Assembly (NCBI RefSeq): GCF_004006015.1
Contig: NZ_CP034766.1
Coordinates: 3,009,001-3,073,000, forward strand
Direction of reading: 5' to 3'
DNA length: 64,000 nt
Source: Rhodococcus sp. X156
Lineage (GTDB): Bacteria; Actinomycetota; Actinomycetes; Mycobacteriales; Mycobacteriaceae
The position numbers and the translations under genes are program-made. Positions 29,316-37,884 of the stretch are shown one piece after another. Position 1 is the first letter of the stretch, and each line of letters starts with the position of its first letter. The notes beneath the pieces were generated by a model that did not search any database, was not told where the DNA came from, and saw only the letters and a list, made by a program, of their open reading frames with translations.

Positions 29316-30581
29316 TCACGACCCGAAGATCAACCGGTTGAGCAGGCCGGAGAGCTGGTTCACCAGCACCCCGGAGTCCTGGCTCAGCGCGCCGCTGTTG
29401 TAGCCGGCACCACCGGACTGCACCGGCGGCAGCACCGGGCTGCCGGGCTGGGCGACCGCGTGCTGGGTGCCACGGACCGAGATGGGGCTGCCGTTGGGCT
29501 CTGCGCAGTAGGCGTTGGTGTTCAGCGGGGCCTTGTCGTAGTAGTCGTTGAACGCGGGGTTGGCCGCGCGCTGCCGCTCCAGCTCCTGGTAGGTGCCCTC
29601 GTAGCCGGCGGTGCACGGGAACGGGTCGTTCACGTTGAGCACCAGGCCGAAGTGGGCGAAGCCGTCGCCCGGTGCGCTGGTGAACCCGGCGGCCGCCACG
29701 GCGGGCAGCAGCTGGTTGATCGCCCGGAGGCCATCGGTGCGGGCCGAGGTCACGGTGGTGACCGTGCCGAGGTTGGCCACCGTGTTGGCCAGCGACGCGG
29801 AGCTGCTGTCCAGCAGGGCCCCCACCTCGCTGCCCGCGGACTGCCCGGTGGTGATCAGCCGGCGCAGGTCGGGGTCGCTGGCCTGCAGCTGCTGGGTGAC
29901 CAGCTGCAGGTCCCGGCTGAAGCCGATGATGGAGGAGCCCTCGGAGCGCTGGGTGTCCAGCACGGTCTGGGCGTCGCTGATCAGCCGCAGCGTCTGCGGC
30001 TGGTTGTCGATCGCGGTGGTGGTGAGCAGGTTGCCCTGGTCGAGCAGGCGCTGCAGCGACGGGCCGAGGCCGTTGAAGGCGGTGCCCAGCTCGGAGACGA
30101 CCGTGCGCAGGGACTCCACCGGCACCGACCGCACCAGCTGGTCCACGCTGCTGAGCAGCTTCTCGGTGGTGACCGGGACCGCGGTGCGATCCATCGGGAT
30201 CACTGAGCCCGAGCTGAGGAATGGCCCCTCGTTGGTGTTGGGCTGCAGATCGACGTACTGCTCGCCCACCGCGGACCGGTTGGCCACCACGGCCTTGAGG
30301 TCGGTGGGGATGTCCGGGGTGTTGTCGTTGATCAGCAGCTCCACCGACACACCGCGGTCGGTGAGCGTGAGCGGCCCGACCGTCCCGATGGCCACGCCAC
30401 GATAGGTGACCTCGGCGTTCTCAAAGATCCCGCCGGAGTTCTGCAGCTCCATCTGGACGGAGTAGCCCGAGGACCACAGGTACTTGTCCAGCCCCACGTA
30501 GCGCACCCCGGTGAAGGTGATGCCGAGGATGGTGATGACCAGGAAGGCGACGAGCTGCCACCTCACCAGCTTGCTTCTCAT
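29316..30581 (-). CDS. mceF: Mce family protein, MceF position
   Basis: This 421-residue protein has an N-terminal transmembrane anchor (residues 9-28) and an MCE domain at about 40-115 (SGGIFENAEVTYRGV), followed by long helical repeats and a disordered tail. Mce proteins assemble as a heterohexamer forming a lipid channel across the periplasm. Position six in the operon and the absence of a lipobox assign it to MceF. Its ATG overlaps the mceE stop by four bases. The helical part contains the usual coiled-coil-like segments. Confidence 0.9.
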   Translation of the reverse strand: MRSKLVRWQLVAFLVITILGITFTGVRYVGLDKYLWSSGYSVQMELQNSGGIFENAEVTYRGVAIGTVGPLTLTDRGVSVELLINDNTPDIPTDLKAVVANRSAVGEQYVDLQPNTNEGPFLSSGSVIPMDRTAVPVTTEKLLSSVDQLVRSVPVESLRTVVSELGTAFNGLGPSLQRLLDQGNLLTTTAIDNQPQTLRLISDAQTVLDTQRSEGSSIIGFSRDLQLVTQQLQASDPDLRRLITTGQSAGSEVGALLDSSSASLANTVANLGTVTTVTSARTDGLRAINQLLPAVAAAGFTSAPGDGFAHFGLVLNVNDPFPCTAGYEGTYQELERQRAANPAFNDYYDKAPLNTNAYCAEPNGSPISVRGTQHAVAQPGSPVLPPVQSGGAGYNSGALSQDSGVLVNQLSGLLNRLIFGS

Positions 30582-31660
30582 GGTGCCCCCTGGGCGACGG
30601 TGGCTTGGGGCAGGGGCAGCGCCGGCAGACCCAGCAGGGTCGGGTCGAGCACGCCGTTGCTGATGATCGTGCCGAGGTTGAGGTCCGCGGTGAGGTTGAG
30701 GTTGACGAAGTTGCCCGCGACCGTGTCGATCGCGGCGTCGGTGAACGGGAAGGTCAGCAGGATCTCCAGGGACTTGGCCAGGTTGTCCCCGGAGTCGGCC
30801 AGGGACCGCAGCGTCGGGGAGAGCGCGTTGAGGTCGGCCACCAGGCTGTCCCTGCTCCGGTTCACGACGTTGGTCGCCACCACGCCCAGCTGGTCCAGCT
30901 GACGCAGGAGCAGCGTCAGCTGCGGCCGCTGCTCGTCCAGCGTCTGCACTCCGGCGGGCAGCTGGTCCAGCGCGGTGGTCAGGTTGACCCGCTGGCTGTC
31001 CACCGTCTTGGAGAGGGTGTTGAGGCCGTCCAGCGCCCGGTTGATCTCCCCGCGCTGGGTGTTGAGGCCGCCGATGAGGATGTTGGTCTGCTCCAGCAGC
31101 GAGCGGACCTCCCCCTCGCGTCCGCTGAGGGCGGAGTTGAGCTCGCGCGTGATGGTCTGCAGCTGGGCGACGCCGCCGCCGTTGAGCAGCAGGGACAGCG
31201 CGCCGAACACCTCCTCCAGCTCAGTTCCACGCGTGGTGCTCGCGAGCGGGATGGTGGCACCGTTGCCGAGCTTGCCCGTGGCCTGCTCGCCCTGCGGGGG
31301 CGAGAGGGTCACGTACTTCTCCCCCAGCAGGCTGGTCTGGTCGATCGAGCCGATGGCGTTGGCCGGCAGGTCGACGTCTCCGTTGAGCTTGAGCTTGACC
31401 TGGGCCGTCACCCCGTCCGGGGCCAGGTCGATGCTGTCCACGCGGCCCACGTTGACGTCGTTGACCTTGACGTTGGACTGCGGCACCAGGTCGAGGACGT
31501 CGGTGAAGTCGACCGTCACCTCGTAGGGGTTGGCGCCGAGGTCCGCGCCACCGGGCAGGGGCACCCCGTACAGGCCGCTGAACCCACAGCCGGTGCTGAG
31601 CAGCACCGCCGAGACCGCGGCTGCGGCGCTGGTGCGTGCCTTCGTGCTGATGCGCATCAC
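30578..31660 (-). CDS. mceE: Mce family lipoprotein, MceE position
   Basis: This 360-residue protein begins with a signal peptide ending in the lipobox LSTGC, as is typical of MceE (LprK-type) subunits, so it should be lipid-anchored. An MCE domain follows (YEVTVDFTDVLDLVPQSNVK) and then helical segments. The start is GTG 31660, or the ATG one codon later; both overlap the mceD stop. It overlaps mceF at its end. The lipoprotein signal makes the E assignment secure. Confidence 0.92.
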   Translation of the reverse strand: MMRISTKARTSAAAAVSAVLLSTGCGFSGLYGVPLPGGADLGANPYEVTVDFTDVLDLVPQSNVKVNDVNVGRVDSIDLAPDGVTAQVKLKLNGDVDLPANAIGSIDQTSLLGEKYVTLSPPQGEQATGKLGNGATIPLASTTRGTELEEVFGALSLLLNGGGVAQLQTITRELNSALSGREGEVRSLLEQTNILIGGLNTQRGEINRALDGLNTLSKTVDSQRVNLTTALDQLPAGVQTLDEQRPQLTLLLRQLDQLGVVATNVVNRSRDSLVADLNALSPTLRSLADSGDNLAKSLEILLTFPFTDAAIDTVAGNFVNLNLTADLNLGTIISNGVLDPTLLGLPALPLPQATVAQGAP

Positions 31661-32841
31661 TGCCCTCCCACGAGCGGTAGCGCCGGCGCGGCGGGCGGCC
31701 CTGCGGCTCCGTCGACCTCCAGGAAGTGCGGCGTCGGAATGACCAGCTTCCCGCCCTGCCCGTCGGCGATCGTCTTGCAGTAGTCGGTGATGGGCCCGAC
31801 GTTGCCCCCCAGCGAGTCGTAGATCGCGTTGCCGGGGGCGAGCCGGCCCGGCTGGATCAGGTTGCAGATCAGCAGGCCGGGGTTGGACAGCTCGTTGAAG
31901 TTCAGCCGGGTGTCCAGCGTGCCCGATCCCGCGTTGTAGGCACTGATCAGGTTGGTGGCGGCGATCGGCGCGGTGTCGAGCACCTCCGCCAGCGCTCCCC
32001 GTTGCTTGGCCAGCACCCCGGTGATCGCCGACAGCCCGTCGAGGTTGCTGCTCAACGACTGCCGGTTGTCCCGCACGAAGGTGGCCACGTCGCCCAGTGC
32101 CAGCGACAGCTGCTGCAGCGCCAGGCCCAGGTCGGTGCGCTCGTTGGCGAGGAAGCCGGAGAAGGAGGCCAGCTGCTGGGCGAACTGCTGCACCTGGGCG
32201 TCGTTGGCGGCCAGCGTGGTCACGAACGTCTGCAGGTTGGTGACCGTGGAGAACAGGTCACCACGGGAGTTGGCCAGCGTGCTCACCGCCTGGGAGAGCT
32301 GGTCGAACGTCGCACCCAGCGCCTCACCGTTGCCCTCCAGGTTCGCCGCACCGGTGTTGAGCAGGTTGGTGAGGGCGCCGTCGGCGTTGGCCCCGTTGGG
32401 CCCGAGCGCAGTGGCCGTCTTCTCCAGGCTTGCCGACAGCTCGTCCAGCTCCACCGGAGTGGCCGTGCGGTCCCGGGGGATGACGTCGTTGTCGGCCAGC
32501 TTGGGCCCGCTGGTGTAGGTGGGCAGCATCTGGATGTATCGGTCGGCGACGACCGTCGGCGCCACGGCAGCCGCCCTGGCGTTGGCGGGCAGTGGCACGT
32601 CCGGGTCGAGGCTGAGCACGACCTTCACCTGGTCGCCCTCCGGCTCGACCGAGTCCACCTTGCCCATCTTCACGCCGAGCACCCGCACCTCGCTGCCCGG
32701 GTAGATGCCCACCGTGGTGCCGAAGTAGGCAGTCACCTTGGTGGAGGCCGGACGCAGGAACGCCCACCAGACAGCGGTGGCGACCACCAGCACGACGACG
32801 AGACCCAGCACGACGGGCCGGACTAGTCCACGACCACGCAC
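31657..32841 (-). CDS. mceD: Mce family protein, MceD position
   Basis: This 394-residue subunit has an N-terminal anchor (VLGLVVVLVVATAVWWAFL), an MCE domain at about 35-110 (GIYPGSEVRVLGVKMGKV), and long helical repeats. It is one of six different subunits of the putative lipid channel. It begins with GTG one base after the mceC stop and overlaps mceE, so the whole series is translationally coupled. Length and layout are normal for MceD. Confidence 0.9.
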   Translation of the reverse strand: MRGRGLVRPVVLGLVVVLVVATAVWWAFLRPASTKVTAYFGTTVGIYPGSEVRVLGVKMGKVDSVEPEGDQVKVVLSLDPDVPLPANARAAAVAPTVVADRYIQMLPTYTSGPKLADNDVIPRDRTATPVELDELSASLEKTATALGPNGANADGALTNLLNTGAANLEGNGEALGATFDQLSQAVSTLANSRGDLFSTVTNLQTFVTTLAANDAQVQQFAQQLASFSGFLANERTDLGLALQQLSLALGDVATFVRDNRQSLSSNLDGLSAITGVLAKQRGALAEVLDTAPIAATNLISAYNAGSGTLDTRLNFNELSNPGLLICNLIQPGRLAPGNAIYDSLGGNVGPITDYCKTIADGQGGKLVIPTPHFLEVDGAAGPPAAPALPLVGGQ

Positions 32842-32842
32842 G

Positions 32843-33874
32843 TCAGTTACCCCCTGACTCGGTGGAAGGAATGGTGCCGGTGTTGACCGAGGGCGGAGCG
32901 CTCTGTCCGCCGGCGAGCTGAGTGATCTCCGGCAGCAGCAGGTTCGGCACGATCGAGTCGAACCAGCGGCCGTTGCCGAGGGCGTTGCCGAACAGCCGGT
33001 AGTACGGAGCGAGCAGCGCGAGGCCAGTGTCGAGGTTGCCGAGGTTGGCGGTGAGGATGTTGACCACCCCCTGCAGCTGGCCGAGCACCGGCCCGAGCTG
33101 CGCCCGGTTGTCGTTGACCAGGCCGACCAGCTGCTGCGACAGCGACTGGGTGTTGGTCAGCAGGGCCGAGATGGCGTCCCGACGCTCGTTCAGCGCGGCC
33201 AGCAGCGTGCTGCCGTCGTTGAGCAGGGCGGCGAACTGGGCGTTGCGGTCGGCCAGGATCTGGCTGGTCTGCTTGGTGGCACCCAGCAGGGTGGTCAGCT
33301 CCTTGTCCCGGCTGGACACCGTCTGGGACAGCCGGGTGACTCCGTCCAGGGCCGAGCGGATGTTCTCCGGGGTGCCCTCGAACGCCTGGGTGAGCGCCTG
33401 GAAGCTCTGCGCCAGCTGGTTGGTGTCGATGTCGCCGAGGGTGTTGCCCAGGCCGGAGAACGCCTCGACCACGTCGTAGGGCGCGACCGTGCGGTCCCGG
33501 GGGATGGACGCGTTGGGGTCCGCGTTCTCAGCGCCCAGCGGGTCCAGCGCCAGGTACTTCTGGCCCAGGATGGTCTTGATCTTGATGGCCGCGGTGGTCT
33601 CGTTGCCCAGCCAGGCGTCCTTGACCTGGAAGCTGACCACCACGTGGTCACCGTCGAGCTTGATGTCCTTGACCGAGCCCGACCGCACACCGGCCACCCG
33701 CACCTCGTCACCGGTCTTCAGACCCGCTGCCTCGCTGAAGTCTGCGGTGTAGACGGTGCCGCCACCCACGATGGGGAGGTTGTCGCGGAAGATCACCGCA
33801 GCCAGGATCAGGGCCATCACCACCAGGGCGATGACCCCGCTCACCGCGGGGTTGCGCTTGCGTTGTCCAGCCAT
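32843..33874 (-). CDS. mceC: Mce family protein, MceC position
   Basis: This 343-residue subunit has an N-terminal transmembrane helix (VIALVVMALILAAVIF), an MCE domain (AAGLKTGDEVRVAGVRSG), and helical repeats. I set the start at the ATG 33874, which overlaps the mceB stop by one base (TGATG), rather than at the longer open frame. Its role is as part of the hexameric Mce lipid channel between the inner-membrane permease and the outer envelope. Confidence 0.9.
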   Translation of the reverse strand: MAGQRKRNPAVSGVIALVVMALILAAVIFRDNLPIVGGGTVYTADFSEAAGLKTGDEVRVAGVRSGSVKDIKLDGDHVVVSFQVKDAWLGNETTAAIKIKTILGQKYLALDPLGAENADPNASIPRDRTVAPYDVVEAFSGLGNTLGDIDTNQLAQSFQALTQAFEGTPENIRSALDGVTRLSQTVSSRDKELTTLLGATKQTSQILADRNAQFAALLNDGSTLLAALNERRDAISALLTNTQSLSQQLVGLVNDNRAQLGPVLGQLQGVVNILTANLGNLDTGLALLAPYYRLFGNALGNGRWFDSIVPNLLLPEITQLAGGQSAPPSVNTGTIPSTESGGN

Positions 33875-34938
33875 CACTGCCCCTGCTTGTAGCACCGCGG
33901 AGCGGTGTTCGTGTAGATCGGCAGCTGCGTGCTCGCGATGCCCGTGGGCAGAGCCAGCGGCGGGACGCTGCCGCCCAGACCGAAGGAGATGTCGGCGCTG
34001 CACAGGTACTGGTTGAACCAGGACCCGTAGCTGGCGGTGCGGTTCACGCCGTCGAGCTTGGTCGGCAGGTTGACCAGGAAGGTGTTCACCCGGGCCTCGT
34101 TGCGGTTGAGGTTGGCCGAGACGTCGCCGAGGGCAGCGATGCTGCTCTGCAGCGGCGACCGCGCCGGCCTGAGCAGCGCGGTGGTGGCGTCAGCCAGCTG
34201 GGACAGCGAGGAGATCGAGGACGTGATGGCCTCGCGGTCCTGGGAGAGCCCGGAGACCAGCTGCTGCAGCGAGACCACCAGCGAGCTCACCTTGTCCGAG
34301 CGCTGGTTGACCGTGTCCAGCACGGTGTTCAGGTTGCCGATCAGCTCGCCGATGACGCGGTCCTTGTCGGCGATGCTGTTGGTGAGCGTGGCGGTGTTGG
34401 CCACCAGGCTGTTCACCGTGCCGCCCTCCCCCTGCAGGACCTGGATGATCTCGTAGGAGAGCTGGTTGACCTGGGCCGGCTCGAGGGCCTGGAACAGCGG
34501 CTTGAAGCCGCCGAACAGCACCGTGAGGTCCACCGCGGGCTCGGTCTGCTCGACCGGGATCACCCCGCCGTCGGCCATGCTGCCGCTGCTGGCGCTGTCG
34601 CCCTGGCCCACAGCGATGTAGCGCTGGCCGACGATGTTGCGGTAGCGCAGCGTGGCCGTGGCGTCGGCGGGGATGGTGCGGTTCTTCTCCAGGTCCATGT
34701 TGACCTCGGCGAGCCGCTTGTCCTTGATCTTGATCTTGCTGACGCGACCGACCTTCACGCCGGAGATGCGCACGTCGTCACCGACGTTGAGCCCGGTCAC
34801 GTCGGTGAAGACGGCCTTGACCGCCGGTCCGCCGCCGGAGCCGCTGTTGGAGATGGTGGCAGCGAGCAGACCAGTGGCCAGCAGGGTGATCAGGATGAAC
34901 GCCCCCAGCTTGAGCAGGGGTGGCACGAGACTCTTCAC
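33874..34938 (-). CDS. mceB: Mce family protein, MceB position
   Basis: This 354-residue subunit has an N-terminal helix (LGAFILITLLATGLLAATI), an MCE domain at about 30-110 (VTGLNVGDDVRISGVKVGRV), helical repeats and a Pro-rich C-terminus. The start is GTG 34938, overlapping the mceA stop (GTGA). The N-terminus VKSLVPPLLKL fits MceB. It is part of the Mce channel complex. Confidence 0.9.
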   Translation of the reverse strand: MKSLVPPLLKLGAFILITLLATGLLAATISNSGSGGGPAVKAVFTDVTGLNVGDDVRISGVKVGRVSKIKIKDKRLAEVNMDLEKNRTIPADATATLRYRNIVGQRYIAVGQGDSASSGSMADGGVIPVEQTEPAVDLTVLFGGFKPLFQALEPAQVNQLSYEIIQVLQGEGGTVNSLVANTATLTNSIADKDRVIGELIGNLNTVLDTVNQRSDKVSSLVVSLQQLVSGLSQDREAITSSISSLSQLADATTALLRPARSPLQSSIAALGDVSANLNRNEARVNTFLVNLPTKLDGVNRTASYGSWFNQYLCSADISFGLGGSVPPLALPTGIASTQLPIYTNTAPRCYKQGQ

Positions 34939-36242
34939 TTGATCGTCACCTCGTTGCCCCGCAGCGCCGGTGCACCGACGAGCGCGCTCCACCCGGGCAC
35001 CTCGGCGGGATCCGTTCCGTTGGCCTGGGCGAAGATCGTGGCGAGCAGCTCCTGCTCCGACACCGAGCCGGCCACACCCAGCCCGGCGCTGTCCGTCGGC
35101 AGCGAGGACGCCTGGAAGTCGGCGTTGGTGGACGGTGGCTTGTAGGCGCCGTCCTGGACCGGCCCGCCGGGGTACTGCGGGAAGTTGCCCACGGCCGGAT
35201 CCACGATCGGGTAGCAGGCCGGGCCGCGGTCGTCGGTGATGTTGGGCTCGTCTCGTCCGGGCACGTACTTGCCTCGACTCTTGGTGATCTCCAGCTTCAG
35301 GTTCAGCCCCGGCCGGGCACTCCCCTTACCCAGGGTGCCGTCGATGTTGGGCACCAGCCGGGCGAACTGGTCGAACACGCAGGGGTACTGGGGCGAGAAG
35401 CGCGCCAGCAGCTCCAAGGTCTCCACGGAGTCGTTGCTCAGCCGGATGATGTTCGCGCCGTTGGCGTTGAGGAAACCGGTGAGGTTGGCCGAGGTGGCCG
35501 TGACCGTGGAGTACAGCAGGTCGAGGTTGTTGCGCTGGTCCACCACCGTGTTGGTGGTGGTGGTCAGGTTGGCCAGCGCCTGCAGCAGGTCCGGCGCGGC
35601 AGCGGTGTAGGTGTCGGCGAAGTCGGCGAGGCCGCTGATGTCGGCCTGCAGGGCCGGCAGCTCCCGGTTGAGCGAGGTGACCAGGGTGTTCAGCTGCGAC
35701 AGGTTCTGGCCGAGCTGCTGGCCACGACCATCGAGCGCCTGGGCCACTGCGCCGAGCGTGGAGTTGAGCTCAGCCGGCGGCACGGCCCGCAGCACGGGGA
35801 GCAGGCCGTCCAGCACGCGCTGGATCTCCACGGTCTCCTGGGTGGTGTCCTGGCGGATCACGTCACCACCGCTGATCGGCTCGGCCTGGGCGGCGGGCAT
35901 CACCAGGGACACGTACTTGTCCCCGAACAGCGTCTTGGGCAGGAAGCGCGCCGTGACGTTGTTGGGGATGAGCTCAGCCTTGTCCGGCTGCAGCGCCAGG
36001 GTCAGCTCGGCGCGGCCGTCAGCGGTGGTGATCTCCCGGACCTCGCCCACGATCAGCCCGTTGAGCTTGACGTCGGCCTCGGGCAGCAGCTGGTTGCCCA
36101 CGCTGTCGGCGGTCATGGTCACGCGCACCACGGAGACGAACTTCTTCTGGTAGATGAGCACCGTGAGCACCAGCCCACCCACGATGAGCAGCACGAACAG
36201 CAGGCCCAGCAGCTGACGTCCCCAGGACGTACCGGTCCTCAT
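34935..36242 (-). CDS. mceA: Mce family protein, MceA position
   Basis: This 435-residue first Mce subunit has an anchor at residues 11-30 (LLGLLFVLLIVGGLVLTVLI), an MCE domain at about 40-120 (LLPEADVKLNGLIVGEV), long helical repeats and a disordered C-terminus (YPGGPVQDGAYKPP). Its ATG overlaps the yrbEB stop by four bases, and its own stop overlaps mceB. Length fits MceA. Confidence 0.92.
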   Translation of the reverse strand: MRTGTSWGRQLLGLLFVLLIVGGLVLTVLIYQKKFVSVVRVTMTADSVGNQLLPEADVKLNGLIVGEVREITTADGRAELTLALQPDKAELIPNNVTARFLPKTLFGDKYVSLVMPAAQAEPISGGDVIRQDTTQETVEIQRVLDGLLPVLRAVPPAELNSTLGAVAQALDGRGQQLGQNLSQLNTLVTSLNRELPALQADISGLADFADTYTAAAPDLLQALANLTTTTNTVVDQRNNLDLLYSTVTATSANLTGFLNANGANIIRLSNDSVETLELLARFSPQYPCVFDQFARLVPNIDGTLGKGSARPGLNLKLEITKSRGKYVPGRDEPNITDDRGPACYPIVDPAVGNFPQYPGGPVQDGAYKPPSTNADFQASSLPTDSAGLGVAGSVSEQELLATIFAQANGTDPAEVPGWSALVGAPALRGNEVTIK

Positions 36243-37087
36243 CCCGCGATCCTCACCGACGTGGTGGTGCCCCAGATGGCCAGGCTCAGGAAGAAGTCCA
36301 GGACCGAGATGGCCACGATCGCCGTGCGCACCGCCCGGCCCACGGCCACACCCACGCCGGCGGGACCGCCGCTGGCGTTGTAGCCGTAGTAGCAGTGCAC
36401 CAGGATGATGACGACCGCGAAGACCAGCACTTTTCCGAACGACCAGAGCACGTCTATCGGTGGCAGGAACAAGTTGAAGTAGTGGTCGTAGCTACCTGTC
36501 GACTGTCCGTAGAACAACGTCGTGACCGTCCGGGACGCCAGGTAGGACATCAGCAGGCCGATGACGTAGAGCGGCACGACCGCCACGAACCCGGCGATGA
36601 TCCGGCTGGTGACCAGGAACGGCAGGCTGGGCACGGCCATGACCTCGAGGGCGTCGATCTCCTCGGAGATCTTCATGGCGCCCAGCTGCGCGGTGAAACC
36701 GCAGCCGACCGTGGCCGACAGCGCGAGACCAGCCACCAGCGGGGCGATCTCCCGGGTGTTGAAGTAGGCGGAGATGAAGCCGGTGAAGACCGCGCTGCCG
36801 ATCTGGTTGAGCGCGGCGAAGCCCTGCAGACCGACCACCGTCCCGGTGAACACCGACAGCGCGGCGATCACGCCCACCGTGCCGCCGATCACCGCGAGCG
36901 CGCCGCTGCCGAAGCTGACCTCGGCCAGCAGGCGCAGCACCTCCTTGGAGTACTTGCGCAGCGTCTGCGGGATCCACAGGAGCGCACGCACGTAGAAGGA
37001 GAACTGGTCGCCCAGGTCCTCCAGCGCGCCCCGCGGTCGATCGACCGCCCGCTTGACGCGGTAGGTGAAGTTGGTTGGTGCGGTCAC
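36239..37087 (-). CDS. yrbEB: Mce permease, YrbEB
   Basis: This 282-residue inner-membrane permease of the MlaE/YrbE family has about five to six hydrophobic segments. The conserved cytoplasmic coupling segment EEIDALEVMAVP contacts the ATPase. With YrbEA it should form the transmembrane part of the Mce lipid importer. It starts five bases after yrbEA and overlaps mceA. Length is normal. Confidence 0.93.
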   Translation of the reverse strand: MTAPTNFTYRVKRAVDRPRGALEDLGDQFSFYVRALLWIPQTLRKYSKEVLRLLAEVSFGSGALAVIGGTVGVIAALSVFTGTVVGLQGFAALNQIGSAVFTGFISAYFNTREIAPLVAGLALSATVGCGFTAQLGAMKISEEIDALEVMAVPSLPFLVTSRIIAGFVAVVPLYVIGLLMSYLASRTVTTLFYGQSTGSYDHYFNLFLPPIDVLWSFGKVLVFAVVIILVHCYYGYNASGGPAGVGVAVGRAVRTAIVAISVLDFFLSLAIWGTTTSVRIAG

Positions 37088-37092
37088 GGTGC

Positions 37093-37884
37093 CTAGGACC
37101 CCTTTGCCGGAACTACCTGCAGGTAGATCGTCGTCAGCACGAAGTTGACGAAGAACAACAGCAGGAAGGTGATGACGACCGACTGGTTGACCGCGTCGCC
37201 GACGCCCTTGGGCCCGCCGGAGGGGCTGAGCCCCTTGTAGGCCGCGATGACGGCGGCGATCAGTCCGAACAGCAGCGCCTTGATCTCACTGATGTAGAGG
37301 TCGGGCAGCTGCGCCAGCGCTGAGAAGGACGAGAGGTACGCCCCCGGCGTGCCGCCTTGCATGACGACGTTGAAGAAGTAGCCGCCGACGACGCCGACCA
37401 CGCTGACCATGCCGTTGAGCAGCACTGCGACCAGCATTGCAGCGAGCACGCGAGGAACCACCAACCGGGCGATCGGATCGACTCCGAGCACCTTCATCGC
37501 GTCGATCTCCTCGCGGATGGTCCGTGAGCCGAGGTCGGCGCAGATCGCCGATCCGCCGGCACCGGCCACCAGCAGCGCAGTGACGATCGGACTCGCCTGC
37601 TGGATGATCGCCAGCACGCTGGCGGCGCCGGTGAACGACTGCGCGCCGAGCTGGCGGGTGAGCGAGCCGAGCTGCAGCGCGATGACCGCGCCGAACGGAA
37701 TCGCCACCAGCGCGGTGGGCAAGATGGTGACGCTGGCGATGAACCACGACTGCTGGATGAACTCGCGGAACTGGAACGGCCGCCGGAAGAGCCCGCGCGC
37801 GATGGCTGCGGTGAGCTCGGCGACCTGCCCGATCTGCCGCAGCGCGTTGGTCCCCGGCAGTGGCTTGGAGGTCTGCGACGTCAC
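37093..37884 (-). CDS. yrbEA: Mce permease, YrbEA
   Basis: This 263-residue MlaE-family permease has the coupling motif REEIDAMKVLGVDPI and a C-terminal hydrophobic stretch (VVITFLLLFFVNFVLTTIYL). It pairs with YrbEB in the inner membrane. Its ATG overlaps the mceG stop by four bases, an arrangement that couples ATPase and permease production. The neighbouring order ATPase, permease, permease, substrate-channel proteins is that of a full Mce importer. Confidence 0.93.
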   Translation of the reverse strand: MTSQTSKPLPGTNALRQIGQVAELTAAIARGLFRRPFQFREFIQQSWFIASVTILPTALVAIPFGAVIALQLGSLTRQLGAQSFTGAASVLAIIQQASPIVTALLVAGAGGSAICADLGSRTIREEIDAMKVLGVDPIARLVVPRVLAAMLVAVLLNGMVSVVGVVGGYFFNVVMQGGTPGAYLSSFSALAQLPDLYISEIKALLFGLIAAVIAAYKGLSPSGGPKGVGDAVNQSVVITFLLLFFVNFVLTTIYLQVVPAKGS